Part shown: one piece after another, positions 20,048 through 28,846 of the stretch
Layout: each line of letters starts with the position of its first letter
Numbering within the stretch: the first letter of the stretch is position 1
Position numbers and translations under genes: made by a program
Notes under the pieces: generated by a model
Seen by the model: only the letters and a program-made list of their open reading frames with translations
Told to the model about the DNA's origin: nothing
Database searches by the model: none
Assembly (NCBI GenBank): GCA_965240325.2
Contig: OZ251239.1
Coordinates: 1,550,001 to 1,614,000 of the forward strand
Origin: Rebecca billardiae RCC1528
Lineage: Eukaryota; Haptophyta
DNA: 64,000 nucleotides
Reading direction: 5' to 3'

Positions 20048-21724
20048 ATGGCGAGCGATGGCGGCGGCGCGGAGCAGCAGGTGATCGTCCGGCTCGTCTC
20101 CGAGCTGCCCGAGCTGCAGGTCGCCGACGAGCCCCTCGAGATCCCCGCCAAGCTCACGCGCTTCGGCCTGTCCGAGCTCGTGAATCATCTGCTCGCGCGG
20201 AGCCCGCCGATTCCGTTCGACTTCCTCGTGGAGGGCGAGCTGCTGCGCACCTCGCTGCGCAAGCTGATGCTGCTGCGCAGCATCTCCGGGGTGCGTGGCG
20301 GCCGCGCCCCCCTGCGCGCGCGCGCCGCGCGCCGCCCCTGCCTGCCGGCGTGCCGCGCGGCTCGCGCGCGCGCCGCGCTCACTCGCGCGCGCGCGCGATC
20401 CGCGCTGGCACGCCGGCGCGCGGCCTGGCGCGCAGGAGTCGGCCGTGGAGCTGCGCTATTTCCCGATGCTGCAAGAGCCCGAGCAGGCCGTCGAGCGGCC
20501 GCACGAGGACTGGGTCTCCGCCCTCCACAGCCGGGGCAGGTGCGCGCGCGCGGGCGCGACATCGGCAGGCGCCCTCGCACGGGCGAGGCGCGCCGCACCG
20601 CTCCCGCGGCCACACGCGCGCCCGCCCGCCCGCGCGCCCGCTGCGGCGGCCCGCACGCCCGCAGGCTCGTGTCGACCGGGAGCTATGACGGCGTCGTGCG
20701 CATCTGGGACGGCGAGCGCGTGCACGCGCTCATCCCCGCGCACGGCGCGCCGGTGAAGGCGGTGGCGCTGCTGGCCGCAGCGCACGGCGCGGCCGGCGGC
20801 GCGCTCGCGGACGATGCGGACGGCGACGCCTTCGGTGCGGACGGCGAGGGGAGCGTGCTCGTCGCGTCGGCGTCGCAGGACGGGACGGTGCGCGCGTGGG
20901 CGGTGGACGCGCGCGGCGAGAGCGTCGCGGCCGGCGTGTGCGCCGGGCACGAGGGCTCAGTCAACGCGCTCGCCGCGGCGGCGGCGCCGGGCGGCGGCGG
21001 CGGCGGCGGCGCGCGGCTCGCCAGCGGCGGCTGGGACGGGACGGTGCGGCTGTGGGAGCTGGGGGCGAGGGCGGGCGGCGCGGCGGCGGAGGCGGCGGCG
21101 CACGCGGGCGCGACGCCGCGCGAGCGGAAGCGCGCGCGCAAGCCCGAGCCCGCCGCGCCGCCGCCGCTCGCCGCCTCCGCAGTGCTGCGCGGGCACACGC
21201 AGCCGGTCTCGGGCGTCGCGTGGGCGGGCGCGGAGCCGGGCGGCCGGCTGCTGAGCTGCAGCTGGGACGGCAGCGTGCGGCAGTGGGACGTGCTGGGCGC
21301 GCAGTGCGTGGCGAGCGTGGGCAGCGTGAAGGGCGCGCTCGCGCTCTCCGCCGCGCACGCCGACCCCACGCGCGTCGCCACCGCGCACGACAACGGCGCC
21401 GTCCAGCTGTGGGACCTTCGGGCCAAGCCGAGCGAGGCCGCGACCGCACGGCTGGCCGCACACGACGGCTGGGCGAGCGCCGTGGCCTTCTGCGCCGCCG
21501 CGGAGCACCAGCTGCTCAGCGCGGGGCACGACGGCGCGGTGAAGCTGTGGGACGCGCGCGGGCGGCTCCCGCTGCACACGCTCGCCGAGCACGCCGACAA
21601 GGTGCTCTGCACCGGCTGGGGCGGCGCAGACGGCCGCGAGATCCTCAGCGGAGGCGCCGACTGCAAGCTGCTCGCGCGCGCGCTGCCGCCGGCACACGCC
21701 GAGAGCCTCGCGCAGAGCCGGTGA
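20048..21724 (+). CDS. WDR12: ribosome biogenesis protein WDR12/Ytm1
   Basis: Exons 20048-20290, 20436-20539 and 20665-21724 (introns 145 and 125 nt, donors GTGCGT and GTGCGC) give 468 aa. The N-terminal NLE domain (about residues 10-90) has ELPELQVADEPLEIPAKLTR, GLSELVNHLL and PFDFLVEGELLRTSLRKLML, ending ESAVELRYFPMLQEP, as in WDR12. Seven WD repeats follow, starting HEDWVSALHS-RGRLVSTGSYDGVVRIWD and ending CTGWGGADGREILSGGADCK. A Lys/Arg-rich insertion (ERKRARKPEP) sits between the third and fourth repeats, as in the animal protein. WDR12 works with BOP1 and PES1 in the PeBoW complex for 60S subunit maturation in the nucleolus. The order of domains separates it from Notchless, the other NLE-domain protein. 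The length is slightly above animal WDR12 because of Gly/Ala loops. Confidence 0.93.
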   Translation: MASDGGGAEQQVIVRLVSELPELQVADEPLEIPAKLTRFGLSELVNHLLARSPPIPFDFLVEGELLRTSLRKLMLLRSISGVRGGRAPLRARAARRPCLPACRAARARAALTRARARSALARRRAAWRAGVGRGAALFPDAARARAGRRAAARGLGLRPPQPGQVRARGRDIGRRPRTGEARRTAPAATRAPARPRARCGGPHARRLVSTGSYDGVVRIWDGERVHALIPAHGAPVKAVALLAAAHGAAGGALADDADGDAFGADGEGSVLVASASQDGTVRAWAVDARGESVAAGVCAGHEGSVNALAAAAAPGGGGGGGARLASGGWDGTVRLWELGARAGGAAAEAAAHAGATPRERKRARKPEPAAPPPLAASAVLRGHTQPVSGVAWAGAEPGGRLLSCSWDGSVRQWDVLGAQCVASVGSVKGALALSAAHADPTRVATAHDNGAVQLWDLRAKPSEAATARLAAHDGWASAVAFCAAAEHQLLSAGHDGAVKLWDARGRLPLHTLAEHADKVLCTGWGGADGREILSGGADCKLLARALPPAHAESLAQSR

Positions 21725-22182
21725 GGAGGATGGCACTCGGCGCGGCACGACGCGCGCCGGCACGGTGCCCGTCATGGGCATCCCCCCGGTCGTCGCGTCA
21801 GCGCGCCGCCGCCGCCGACGGGTCTCTGAGTCTGGCCGGAGTCGGCCCAGGGCCGACGGTAGCGTATAGCCGCGCGGCCATGATGGGCGGTCTTCGTCGG
21901 GTGCGCTGCGCTGGGAACTGATATGACGACGCGATGATGAGTATAGTCTGAGGACGATCGGCTGTACGAGATCGGCCGGTCGCGGCAACGACGACAGCGC
22001 AGTATAGTCGTATATAGCATCATCACGCGTCGTCGCCACTATTACGTACACTGTGCGCGCTGACACTACTGATCGGCTCAAGCGAGCCGCATCAGCGATA
22101 TATATCGAGCAGTGACAGCAGTAGCAGTACATACAGCAGCAGCAGCAGCAGCAGTCCTCGTCAGACTCTGACGTCAGAGTCG
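21725..22182. other. convergent intergenic region with hairpins and a CAG run
   Basis: It holds hairpins CGGCGCG/CGCGCCG (21738-21759) and TGCCC/GGGCA (21766-21780) after the WDR12 stop, a CAG-repeat run (22134-22154) and the perfect 18-bp palindrome GACTCTGACGTCAGAGTC (22164-22181) directly next to the stop codon of the minus-strand gene. No gene. Confidence 0.7.
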
Positions 22183-23571
22183 TCAGACGACAATCCAGCT
22201 GGTCGCGGCCTTGAGCGCGCTCCCCGCCGCCTCGGCGCGCATGCCGTGGATGTGCGCGGAGAAGGAGGAGCGAGCGTCCCCCAGGAAGAGCGCGGCGCGC
22301 GCGCACACCAGCTTCTCCGCCATCGCCGCCTCGAACGCGAGCTCGCGCGCCGAGAAGCCCAGCGCGCCGCCCGCGCTGCCGTTGGGTGCGTACACGTCGA
22401 CAAACGCCGACACGGCGAGCGGCGCGCGCGCCAGCCGACCCAGCTCTGCGCGCAGCGCGGCCACGTTGCGCACGCCCGCGCCCAGGTCGATGCGGCCGCG
22501 CGGCAGGGAGGCATGCGGCGGCGTGATCACGAGGAGGGAGCGCACCGCGCCGCCCGCCGCGGAGGCGTCCAGCTCCCTCACCACCGCCGCGGCGATGGCT
22601 GCCGGACTGACGAGGCGCTGCGAGCCGCCCCCGTGCAAGTCGCCGGTGCGCCAGTGCACGCACGCGTAGGGCGCGCGGAGGCCGTGCGCGCGGATGGCGC
22701 GCTCGAGGCGGAGCGCGACGGCGCGCGCCGGCGGCGTGAGCGGCGGGTGGCTGCACAGCTGGAAGAAGGGCGCCAGCCGCAGCTTGTACCGCAGGTCGAA
22801 CGCGTTGGCAACGAAGATGTCGCCCCCTCGCGCCTCGCGCAGCACCTCACCCACCCAGGGCCAACGCCCGCCGCCGCCGCCGCCGCCGTCGACGCCGCCG
22901 CCGCCGCCGCCGCCGTCGCCGCCGCCGCCGCCGTCGCCGCCGGTTGCACTCGCGTTTGAGTTGGAGTGGTGCGGTGGCGGCGCGGGGCGCATATACGGCA
23001 CGCGCGCGGCCGACGGCGGGTGCAAGGGCACGAACCACCGCCCCTCCACCGGCACGACGTGCACGGCGCGCAGCCGCACCGCACCGGGCGGCAGGCCACT
23101 GCCCGGCGCGTCGCGGCCACACGCCGCAACGTCGCACGCGCCATGCTCATTGTGCGCGCCCACGCCGTGCAGGTTGAGGCAGAGAGCGGTGGCGGCGGGC
23201 GCGCGCGCGCGCGGCCCGCCGGCGTCGACGCGCAGGGCATCTTCCGCGCGGATGGCCGGCGGCGGGCCGCCCTCCGCGCCGCCGGCCGCGCGGCCGGCCG
23301 CAGGCGTCGTCAGCGCGGAGCAGCGGCCGAGCGGCTGCGGCTGGAACAGCTCGAGGGCGGAGGGCAGCCGGCGCCGTTGGCCGCGCACGAAGGGCAGGCG
23401 CATGCCGCCGCACGGCGGCACGACGAGCTGGCGGCCGAGGAGCTCGGCGAGGAACCGGCCCATCTCGAGGGTGTAGAAGCAGTTCGACGCCTGGCCCGAG
23501 TCGGCGCTGAGGAAGAGCCGCGGCCACACGGACGCGCCCCGCTCCGAGCCCCGCTCCGAGCCCGGAGCAGC

Positions 23572-23647
<76 letters not shown>

Positions 23648-25038
23648 CCCTCCAGCCGCCGCCGCCGCCGCCACGCCCTGCTGAGCGCGCCGCGCAGCCG
23701 GCGCCGGGCACGGGCGAGGCGGCCTTTGGCCCGCTTCAGCGCCTTCTTCTTCCCCGACGCGTCGAGCGCGGCGATCTCCGCGGCGCCCCGCTCGTCTGTC
23801 GTGCACGGCACGGCTGCCCGCTGCTGCTGGGGCGCGGCCGCCGGCGCGGCGGCGGGCGCGGCGGCGGGCGCTGCGGCCACGAGCGCGTCGGGCACGTCGA
23901 GGGCGCGGCGATTGCCGTGCAGCGAGAGCCACGCGCCGTCGTGCATGCGGTTTGGGTCCGCGTCGAGCCCGCCGAGCTGCGACATCGCCACGCCCGCCTG
24001 GCGCCACACGCACGCCGCGACGCGCACGTCACCGCCTCCGCACAGCAGCCGCTGCGAGCACTCTGCCCACGCGCGCGCGTCGATGGCGTCGAGCAGGCCG
24101 CGGGAGAGGACGTACCCGCCGCCGCCGTGCGGCCAGACGCTCGGCGCGTCGAACGCCGAGGCGCACGCCGCCGCCCGCTCTCGGCACAGCGTCCACCCGC
24201 CGGCGTACTGCGCCCACGCATCTGCAGACGCGTCGGCGGCCGCGCCCGCGAGGCCGGCGGCCGCGCCCGCGCGCGCGCGCGCGAGCTCGGCGCTGCCGTT
24301 CCGCCCGCCGACGGGCCTGTTGGGGCAGTGGCCCCGCGGCAGCGGCGCGGCGGGGCCCCGAGCCGCCGGGTCCACGAGGCACGGCGCGAGCAGGGGCTCC
24401 GCGCAGCAGCTGCGCGTGCCGCCCCGAGGCACAAGCCGCCGCCCTCGCAAGCGGACGCGCGCGGACGCGCGCCGCGCCGCGCCGCCCGGCGCGCGCGTGG
24501 GCACCGGGCTGGCGCCCTCGCACGCGAAGGCCGGGCCGAACGGGCGGCCGAGGAACCACGGCTGCGTGTGGTCCAGCCGGCCCAGCGCGCGCGCGAGCCG
24601 CGGCAGCGCGAACGCCGTGTCGTCGTCGCCGACCACCAGCCACTTGAACGCGCGCTCGCGCGGCGCGCGCGCGTCGAGCGCGCGCGCCGCGCCGCGCGTG
24701 GCGTTGGCGAGGGCGATGGCGAGCAGCGGCCGCAGCGCGGACTTGCCGTCGGGCGCGGCGTTCGCCCAGCCCACCGCCGGGAACATGCCGTGGTCCGGCA
24801 CGGCCACCTGCGCGCGCGACGCGTTGGGCGCGTCCGACGCCACCATGTAGCGATAGCCGCGCAGCCACGTGGCGGTGGCGCGCGCGATGAGGGCGTCGCG
24901 GTTGCCGCAGAGGACGACGAGCAGGTCCTTGCGCGCATCCGGACGCTGCGCCGCGACACGACCGCCCTCGAGCTGCGCGCACAGCAGCAGCACTAGAGCG
25001 AGCCCGACGGCCGGCGCCATCGTGATCCGGGCGTTCAT
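22183..25038 (-). CDS. fusion of a Fringe-like glycosyltransferase and an O-fucosyltransferase-like domain
   Basis: One uninterrupted frame of 951 aa from the ATG at 25038. Residues 8-25 form a signal peptide or anchor (APAVGLALVLLLCAQ). Residues about 35-360 look like a GT31 Fringe/C1GALT-type domain: KDLLVVLCGNRDALI, FKWLVVGDDDTAFALPRL with a DDD metal motif at 138-140, HTQPWFLGRPFG, then GGGGYVLSRGLLDAID and CGGGDVRVAACV. A basic, Ala-Pro linker (residues 386-500, about twelve AP units) follows. Residues about 503-951 look like a GDP-fucose O-fucosyltransferase fold: SNCFYTLEMGRFLAELLGRQ-LVVPP, the motif YACVHWRTGD (HxRxGD-like, 791-800) and LFLGDARSSFSAHIHGMR near the C terminus. In animals POFUT1 adds O-fucose to EGF repeats and Fringe extends it; here both apparent steps are in one luminal polypeptide. 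Acceptor and activity are inferred. Confidence 0.72.
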
Positions 25039-25242
25039 CTCGGCAATCAATTAACGTCGAACGAGATTTACGAGAATACTAGATCCGGCGGTTCGCGACG
25101 CTATATTGCGCTGATGTACGTACATATTGCAGTAGCAGTAAGTACTACTACGCGACTATGTACACTCCGCGACTACGACGACTATGCTGATACTGCTACA
25201 GCGAACGACTCAGCAGCGCATCCGGAAGCGACGCAGCCGTCA

Positions 25243-26853
25243 TCATCCAGCCGTCCGAGCTATGAGGAGGCGTGTGCCCTTGCCCCGCGCGCACACGGCG
25301 GCCATCTCCGGGTCCACCGGCCGCGGGGGCGCATCAGTGCCACCCGCGCCGTGCGCGCTGCGGCGCCGCGTGCGCAGCGCCCCGCCAGCGCCAGCAACGA
25401 CGTCGGAGTCAGCGCCTGAGGCCGAGGCGTCATCGACACCTGCGGCTGTGGCGCTGCCGCGCGCGCAGCCCGCCGCCGGATGCGGGGGCGCAAACCGCCG
25501 CCGCGCGCACCGCTCGGCCTCGACGCGCGCGCGCGCCGGCTCGCCTCGCCCGCCACGCCCCGGACTGCCCAGGCAGGCGGACAGGACTCGGTCGTCCCAG
25601 ACAGCCGAGCGCTGCTCGGCGGCGCCTGCCCGCAGCGCGCTGGCCGCGCCACCGCCGCCGCCGCCCGCCGCTGCGGCGACGGCGTCCGGAGGCGCGGCCG
25701 AGTGTTGTTGGCGCACGCGCCGCGCCGCGGGGTGGCCCTCCCAGCCGTGCGCCACGGCGTACGGCTGCGGCGCGTCGGCGGCGAGCGAGACGAGCCGCGC
25801 CGCCGAGCCCTCGCCGCCGTGCGCCGCCGGCCGCCCCGCCTCCGCGCGCGCCCACGGCGCCAGCCCCAGCGCGCCCAGAGGGCCAAACTCGGCGGTGGAG
25901 AGCAGGACTGGGTGGGGCGCGCTGCCAGCGGTGGCCCACGCGGCCGCGAGCGCGGCGAGGCTGGGCGCACAGCGGGCGGCCGTCGCGTTGGCCACGCGCT
26001 CGAGCAGGCCGAGCACCGCACCGGCCGCGCCGTACATCGCGCGGGCGCTCACCAGCGGCAGCTCCGCCAGCGCGGCGCAATCCGCCGCCGCCGCCGCCGC
26101 CGCCGCCGCCTCCCGAGTCTCGCCGCCGCCGCCGCCGCCGCCGCGCGCGGCGAGCGCGCGCAAGCACGCGGCGCACGCGGCCTGGAGCGCCGGGCAGTCG
26201 CCGAGGTAGGCCGAGGTGCTCTCTGCGGGCAGCAGCACGCCGCCAAAGCTCGGCGTGCCAAACGGGTCGCCCTGCACGAGCGAGCCGCCGTCGAGCGCGA
26301 GGACGGCGTCGGCGGGCGGGGGCAGGCCGGCCGTCCCGCGCGCGTGGCGGCGCAGGTAGCGGGCCCACAGGCTGACGGCGGGCGGCGCCGCGGCCATCGC
26401 CGCGTCGGGCGCGCCGAGCTCGTCGGCGCGCACGCAGCGGACGCGCACGGCGGCGGAGGGCGCCGTCGGCAGGCGGCGCTCCACGTCGGCGCACGCGTCC
26501 GGCGCGTCGCGCGCAGGCGCCGTACTCAGGAGCAGGGCGATGTCCGCCGACGCGCTGCCGGCGCTGAGCGCGCGCACGAGCGCCTGGGCGGCGTCGGCGG
26601 CGTCGGCGGCCGAGGTGGCGAGGAGGACCAGGCCCCGCCCGCGCTCGTCGGGCGCGCGGTCCGCGTACGGCTGCGGCGCCAGCTCGAAGCGGCCGCTGCG
26701 CAGCACGCACGGCTGGCCAGGAGACACGCGCTCGGCGCTCGCGGCGCTGTCCTCGGCATCCATCGCCGCGACGGCGTCGGCGAGGAGGCGCACGAGCGCC
26801 GCGCAGCAGAGCAGGGTGAGGACAAGCGGCGCCGTCCTCAACGACGCCGCCAT
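25243..26853 (-). CDS. secretory-pathway protein, possibly glycosyltransferase-like
   Basis: 536 aa from the ATG at 26853; the frame also stays open further upstream, but only as a shadow of the divergent transporter gene. An N-terminal hydrophobic anchor (PLVLTLLCCAALVRLL) is followed by LVLLATSAADAADAAQALVR and by AVLALDGGSLVQGDPFG, which loosely resembles the strand and D-x-D region of nucleotide-sugar transferases, then GGVLLPAESTSAYLGDCPAL. A Gly8 and an Ala9 tract interrupt the middle. No decisive catalytic motif is seen, so the glycosyltransferase suggestion is weak. It lies 205 bp upstream of the Fringe/fucosyltransferase fusion on the same strand and is divergent to the MFS gene. Confidence 0.6.
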   Translation of the reverse strand: MAASLRTAPLVLTLLCCAALVRLLADAVAAMDAEDSAASAERVSPGQPCVLRSGRFELAPQPYADRAPDERGRGLVLLATSAADAADAAQALVRALSAGSASADIALLLSTAPARDAPDACADVERRLPTAPSAAVRVRCVRADELGAPDAAMAAAPPAVSLWARYLRRHARGTAGLPPPADAVLALDGGSLVQGDPFGTPSFGGVLLPAESTSAYLGDCPALQAACAACLRALAARGGGGGGGETREAAAAAAAAADCAALAELPLVSARAMYGAAGAVLGLLERVANATAARCAPSLAALAAAWATAGSAPHPVLLSTAEFGPLGALGLAPWARAEAGRPAAHGGEGSAARLVSLAADAPQPYAVAHGWEGHPAARRVRQQHSAAPPDAVAAAAGGGGGGAASALRAGAAEQRSAVWDDRVLSACLGSPGRGGRGEPARARVEAERCARRRFAPPHPAAGCARGSATAAGVDDASASGADSDVVAGAGGALRTRRRSAHGAGGTDAPPRPVDPEMAAVCARGKGTRLLIARTAG

Positions 26854-26946
26854 CGTGAAGGCCGTGGCGCCGGGCGCCGAATGGCCAGGCGCCGTTCGCC
26901 CAACGGTTTGCGCAGGCACGGCCCGGGGCCCGGGCTCGTTCGAGCG
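26854..26946. promoter_or_regulatory. 93-bp divergent promoter interval
   Basis: The shortest start-to-start gap in the window, between the luminal protein gene (-) and the MFS gene (+). Part of either 5' UTR probably overlaps it. No motif was identified. Confidence 0.45.
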
Positions 26947-28488
26947 ATGGCGGCTGACGACGAGCTGCGCGCGCCGCTCAGGGCGCACGCCGAGGTCGCG
27001 CCGCGCGCGGCGAGCGCGGAGGAGGCGCGGCTGCACCGCCGCGTGACGGCGTTCGCGTGCGCCGTCATCTTCTTCGACGCCGTCGAGGTCGGGCTCATCC
27101 TGCCCTCGCTGTTTGCGTACATCCAGGAGGCGGCGGGCGGAAGGCTCTCGGCCGCGCACGCGTCGCGCACGTTCGGCGTGGCGCTCTCGGTGTTCTCGGC
27201 GTCGAGCCTGGTGACGCAGCCGCTGCTCGGGTACATCGCCGACCGCACCTCGTACCGCCTCATGTACGCCGCCTCCATCGCGCTCGCCGTGCTGGGCAAC
27301 GGCGTGTACGCGTGCGCCGGCCAGTGCGGCGCGCTGTGGATGATAGTCGCCGGCCGTGCGGTCGCCGGCGTCGGCTGCGCGAACACGTCGATCACGTACG
27401 CGTACGTGGCAGCGGTGCTGCCGCGCGAGGTGTGCACGCGCACGATGGCCGTCGTCCAGGCCTTCTTCTCCGTCGGCCTCATCCTCGGGCCCGCACTCAA
27501 CGTGCTCACCGCCGCGGCGCGCGGCTCTGTGCTCGGGCTGCGGCTCGCGCCCACCAACGCGCCCGGGCTGCTCGTGGCGGCGCTGCTCGTGGTGCTGCTC
27601 GGGTGGGTGCTGCTCGCGTTCCCGGAGCCGCCGCCGCCGCCGCGCGCCGCCGCCGCCGCCGCGCGCCCCGCCCGCCTCGGCGACGTGTGGCGGCGCGAGT
27701 GGTGGCGCGGGCTGCGCGCGGAGCTGTCCGGCTCGCTCGCGGGCGTGAGCCTCGCGACCGGCTTTGCGTTCATGGGGACGGTCAGCCTGATGAACAACCT
27801 GTGCGTCGCGGCGGCGAGCCTCGCGTTCGCGCTGCGCCCGCTGCACGTCTCGCTCCTCTTCGTCGGCAGCGCGCTCGAGGTGCTCACCCTCTCGCACGCG
27901 GCGGTCGTGCCGCTCGTGCGGCGCGGCGCGTCCGACCGCGCGCTCGTGCTCGGCGGCGGCGCGTGCGCGACGCTCTCGCTCGGGTACGCGGCGCTCACGT
28001 GGCGGTACGGCATGCGGCTCGTGCACCTGGCGGTCGGGCTGGCGCTCTCGTGCGCGGCGATCCCGTTCGTCTTCGCGCCCAACCGCGCGCGCTTTGCCAA
28101 GGCGGTCGAGGGCTCGCCCAACCACGCGCTGCTGCAAGGCGTGCAGGGCGTGGCGAGCGACCTCGGCGCCATCGCCGCCCCGCTCTACCTCGCCGCCTTC
28201 CTCGGCGCGCCGCCCGCGCCCGGGAGGGGCATCGCGACCGGCGCGACCGGCGGCATGGCGGTGCTGTACGCCGTGCTCGTCGCGTGGGACGCGCGCGCTA
28301 CGAGCGGCGCGCCCGCCGCCGCCGCCGCGCGCGCGCGCTGGAGCCGCGCCGCCGAGCAGGATGGCGCCGATGCGTCGGAGGCGCGCGGAGCGGCCGCCCT
28401 CACGCGACCGCCGCCGCCGACGGTGCCGATGCAGCCGACGGGCAGCCTGGGCAGGGGCGGGCGCACGCCGCCAAGTGCGACGGCCTGA
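26947..28488 (+). CDS. MFS transporter, MFSD8/SPX-MFS-like
   Basis: 513 aa from the ATG at 26947, without introns. A short cytosolic N terminus precedes about 11-12 hydrophobic segments. The first, VIFFDAVEVGLILPSLFAYI, and the following GVALSVFSASSLVTQPLLGY-IADRTSYRLMY match the MFSD8/SPX-type MFS signature, with the loop 2-3 motif GYIADRTSYR. Helix 4 has AGRAVAGVGCANTSITYAYV and helix 5 AFFSVGLILGPALNV. The C-terminal tail is Ala/Arg/Pro-rich and probably cytosolic. Relatives include lysosomal CLN7 and vacuolar SPX-MFS phosphate carriers; no SPX domain is present here. The substrate and membrane cannot be inferred. Confidence 0.85.
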   Translation: MAADDELRAPLRAHAEVAPRAASAEEARLHRRVTAFACAVIFFDAVEVGLILPSLFAYIQEAAGGRLSAAHASRTFGVALSVFSASSLVTQPLLGYIADRTSYRLMYAASIALAVLGNGVYACAGQCGALWMIVAGRAVAGVGCANTSITYAYVAAVLPREVCTRTMAVVQAFFSVGLILGPALNVLTAAARGSVLGLRLAPTNAPGLLVAALLVVLLGWVLLAFPEPPPPPRAAAAAARPARLGDVWRREWWRGLRAELSGSLAGVSLATGFAFMGTVSLMNNLCVAAASLAFALRPLHVSLLFVGSALEVLTLSHAAVVPLVRRGASDRALVLGGGACATLSLGYAALTWRYGMRLVHLAVGLALSCAAIPFVFAPNRARFAKAVEGSPNHALLQGVQGVASDLGAIAAPLYLAAFLGAPPAPGRGIATGATGGMAVLYAVLVAWDARATSGAPAAAAARARWSRAAEQDGADASEARGAAALTRPPPPTVPMQPTGSLGRGGRTPPSATA

Positions 28489-28499
28489 CGAGGACTGAT

Positions 28500-28568
28500 G
28501 GCCGCGCTGCTACTGGCGCGCGCGGCCGTCCGACTAACTACTGCCGACGACCGCCTGATGGTCGTCGG
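28500..28568. other. two 3'-flank hairpins of the MFS gene
   Basis: GGCCGCGC (28500-28507) pairs with GCGCGGCC (28520-28527), starting 12 nt after the stop. CCGACGACC (28544-28552) pairs perfectly with GGTCGTCGG (28560-28568). They are candidate RNA 3'-end structures. Confidence 0.6.
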
Positions 28569-28687
28569 ACTGCTGCGCGTATCGTCAATTTATATTATTC
28601 CGTCATCAAATCAATATAATGTCGTTATATTATGAATATATAATATATATAGCTATATATAGCTAGCTATATAGCTATATATATATA

Positions 28688-28721
28688 CACAGCAACGACT
28701 TCTTTTTTAAAGCGGCCGTTA
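28688..28721. repeat. left terminal inverted repeat of the transposon
   Basis: 34 nt, 33 of them complementary to 34908-34941; the single difference is C at 28698 of this copy. Confidence 0.9.
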
Positions 28722-28771
28722 GCGTGTCCATCGGCCGGATTATTTTACGGAAAATTACTATGCGCTGCGCG

Positions 28772-28801
28772 CGCGCGCCCAGCGGGCGGCGCGCGCGCGC
28801 G
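28772..28801. other. GC hairpin between transposon end and ORF stop
   Basis: GCGCGCGCGCCC and GGGCGGCGCGCGCGC pair around a 3-nt loop, between the left TIR and the stop codon of the large ORF. The second copy (63581-63614) keeps the pairing with a different centre (CCCCTAGGGG). Confidence 0.7.
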
Positions 28802-28846
28802 ACTAGTCCCCCCTGCATGCCCTAACCGTCAGCTGCCTGATTCCCG

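Noticed and set aside
25480-26946. Upstream 489 codons in frame with the MFS gene
   Set aside because: They are antisense to the luminal protein gene; the MFS signature begins right after ATG 26947, which was taken as the start.
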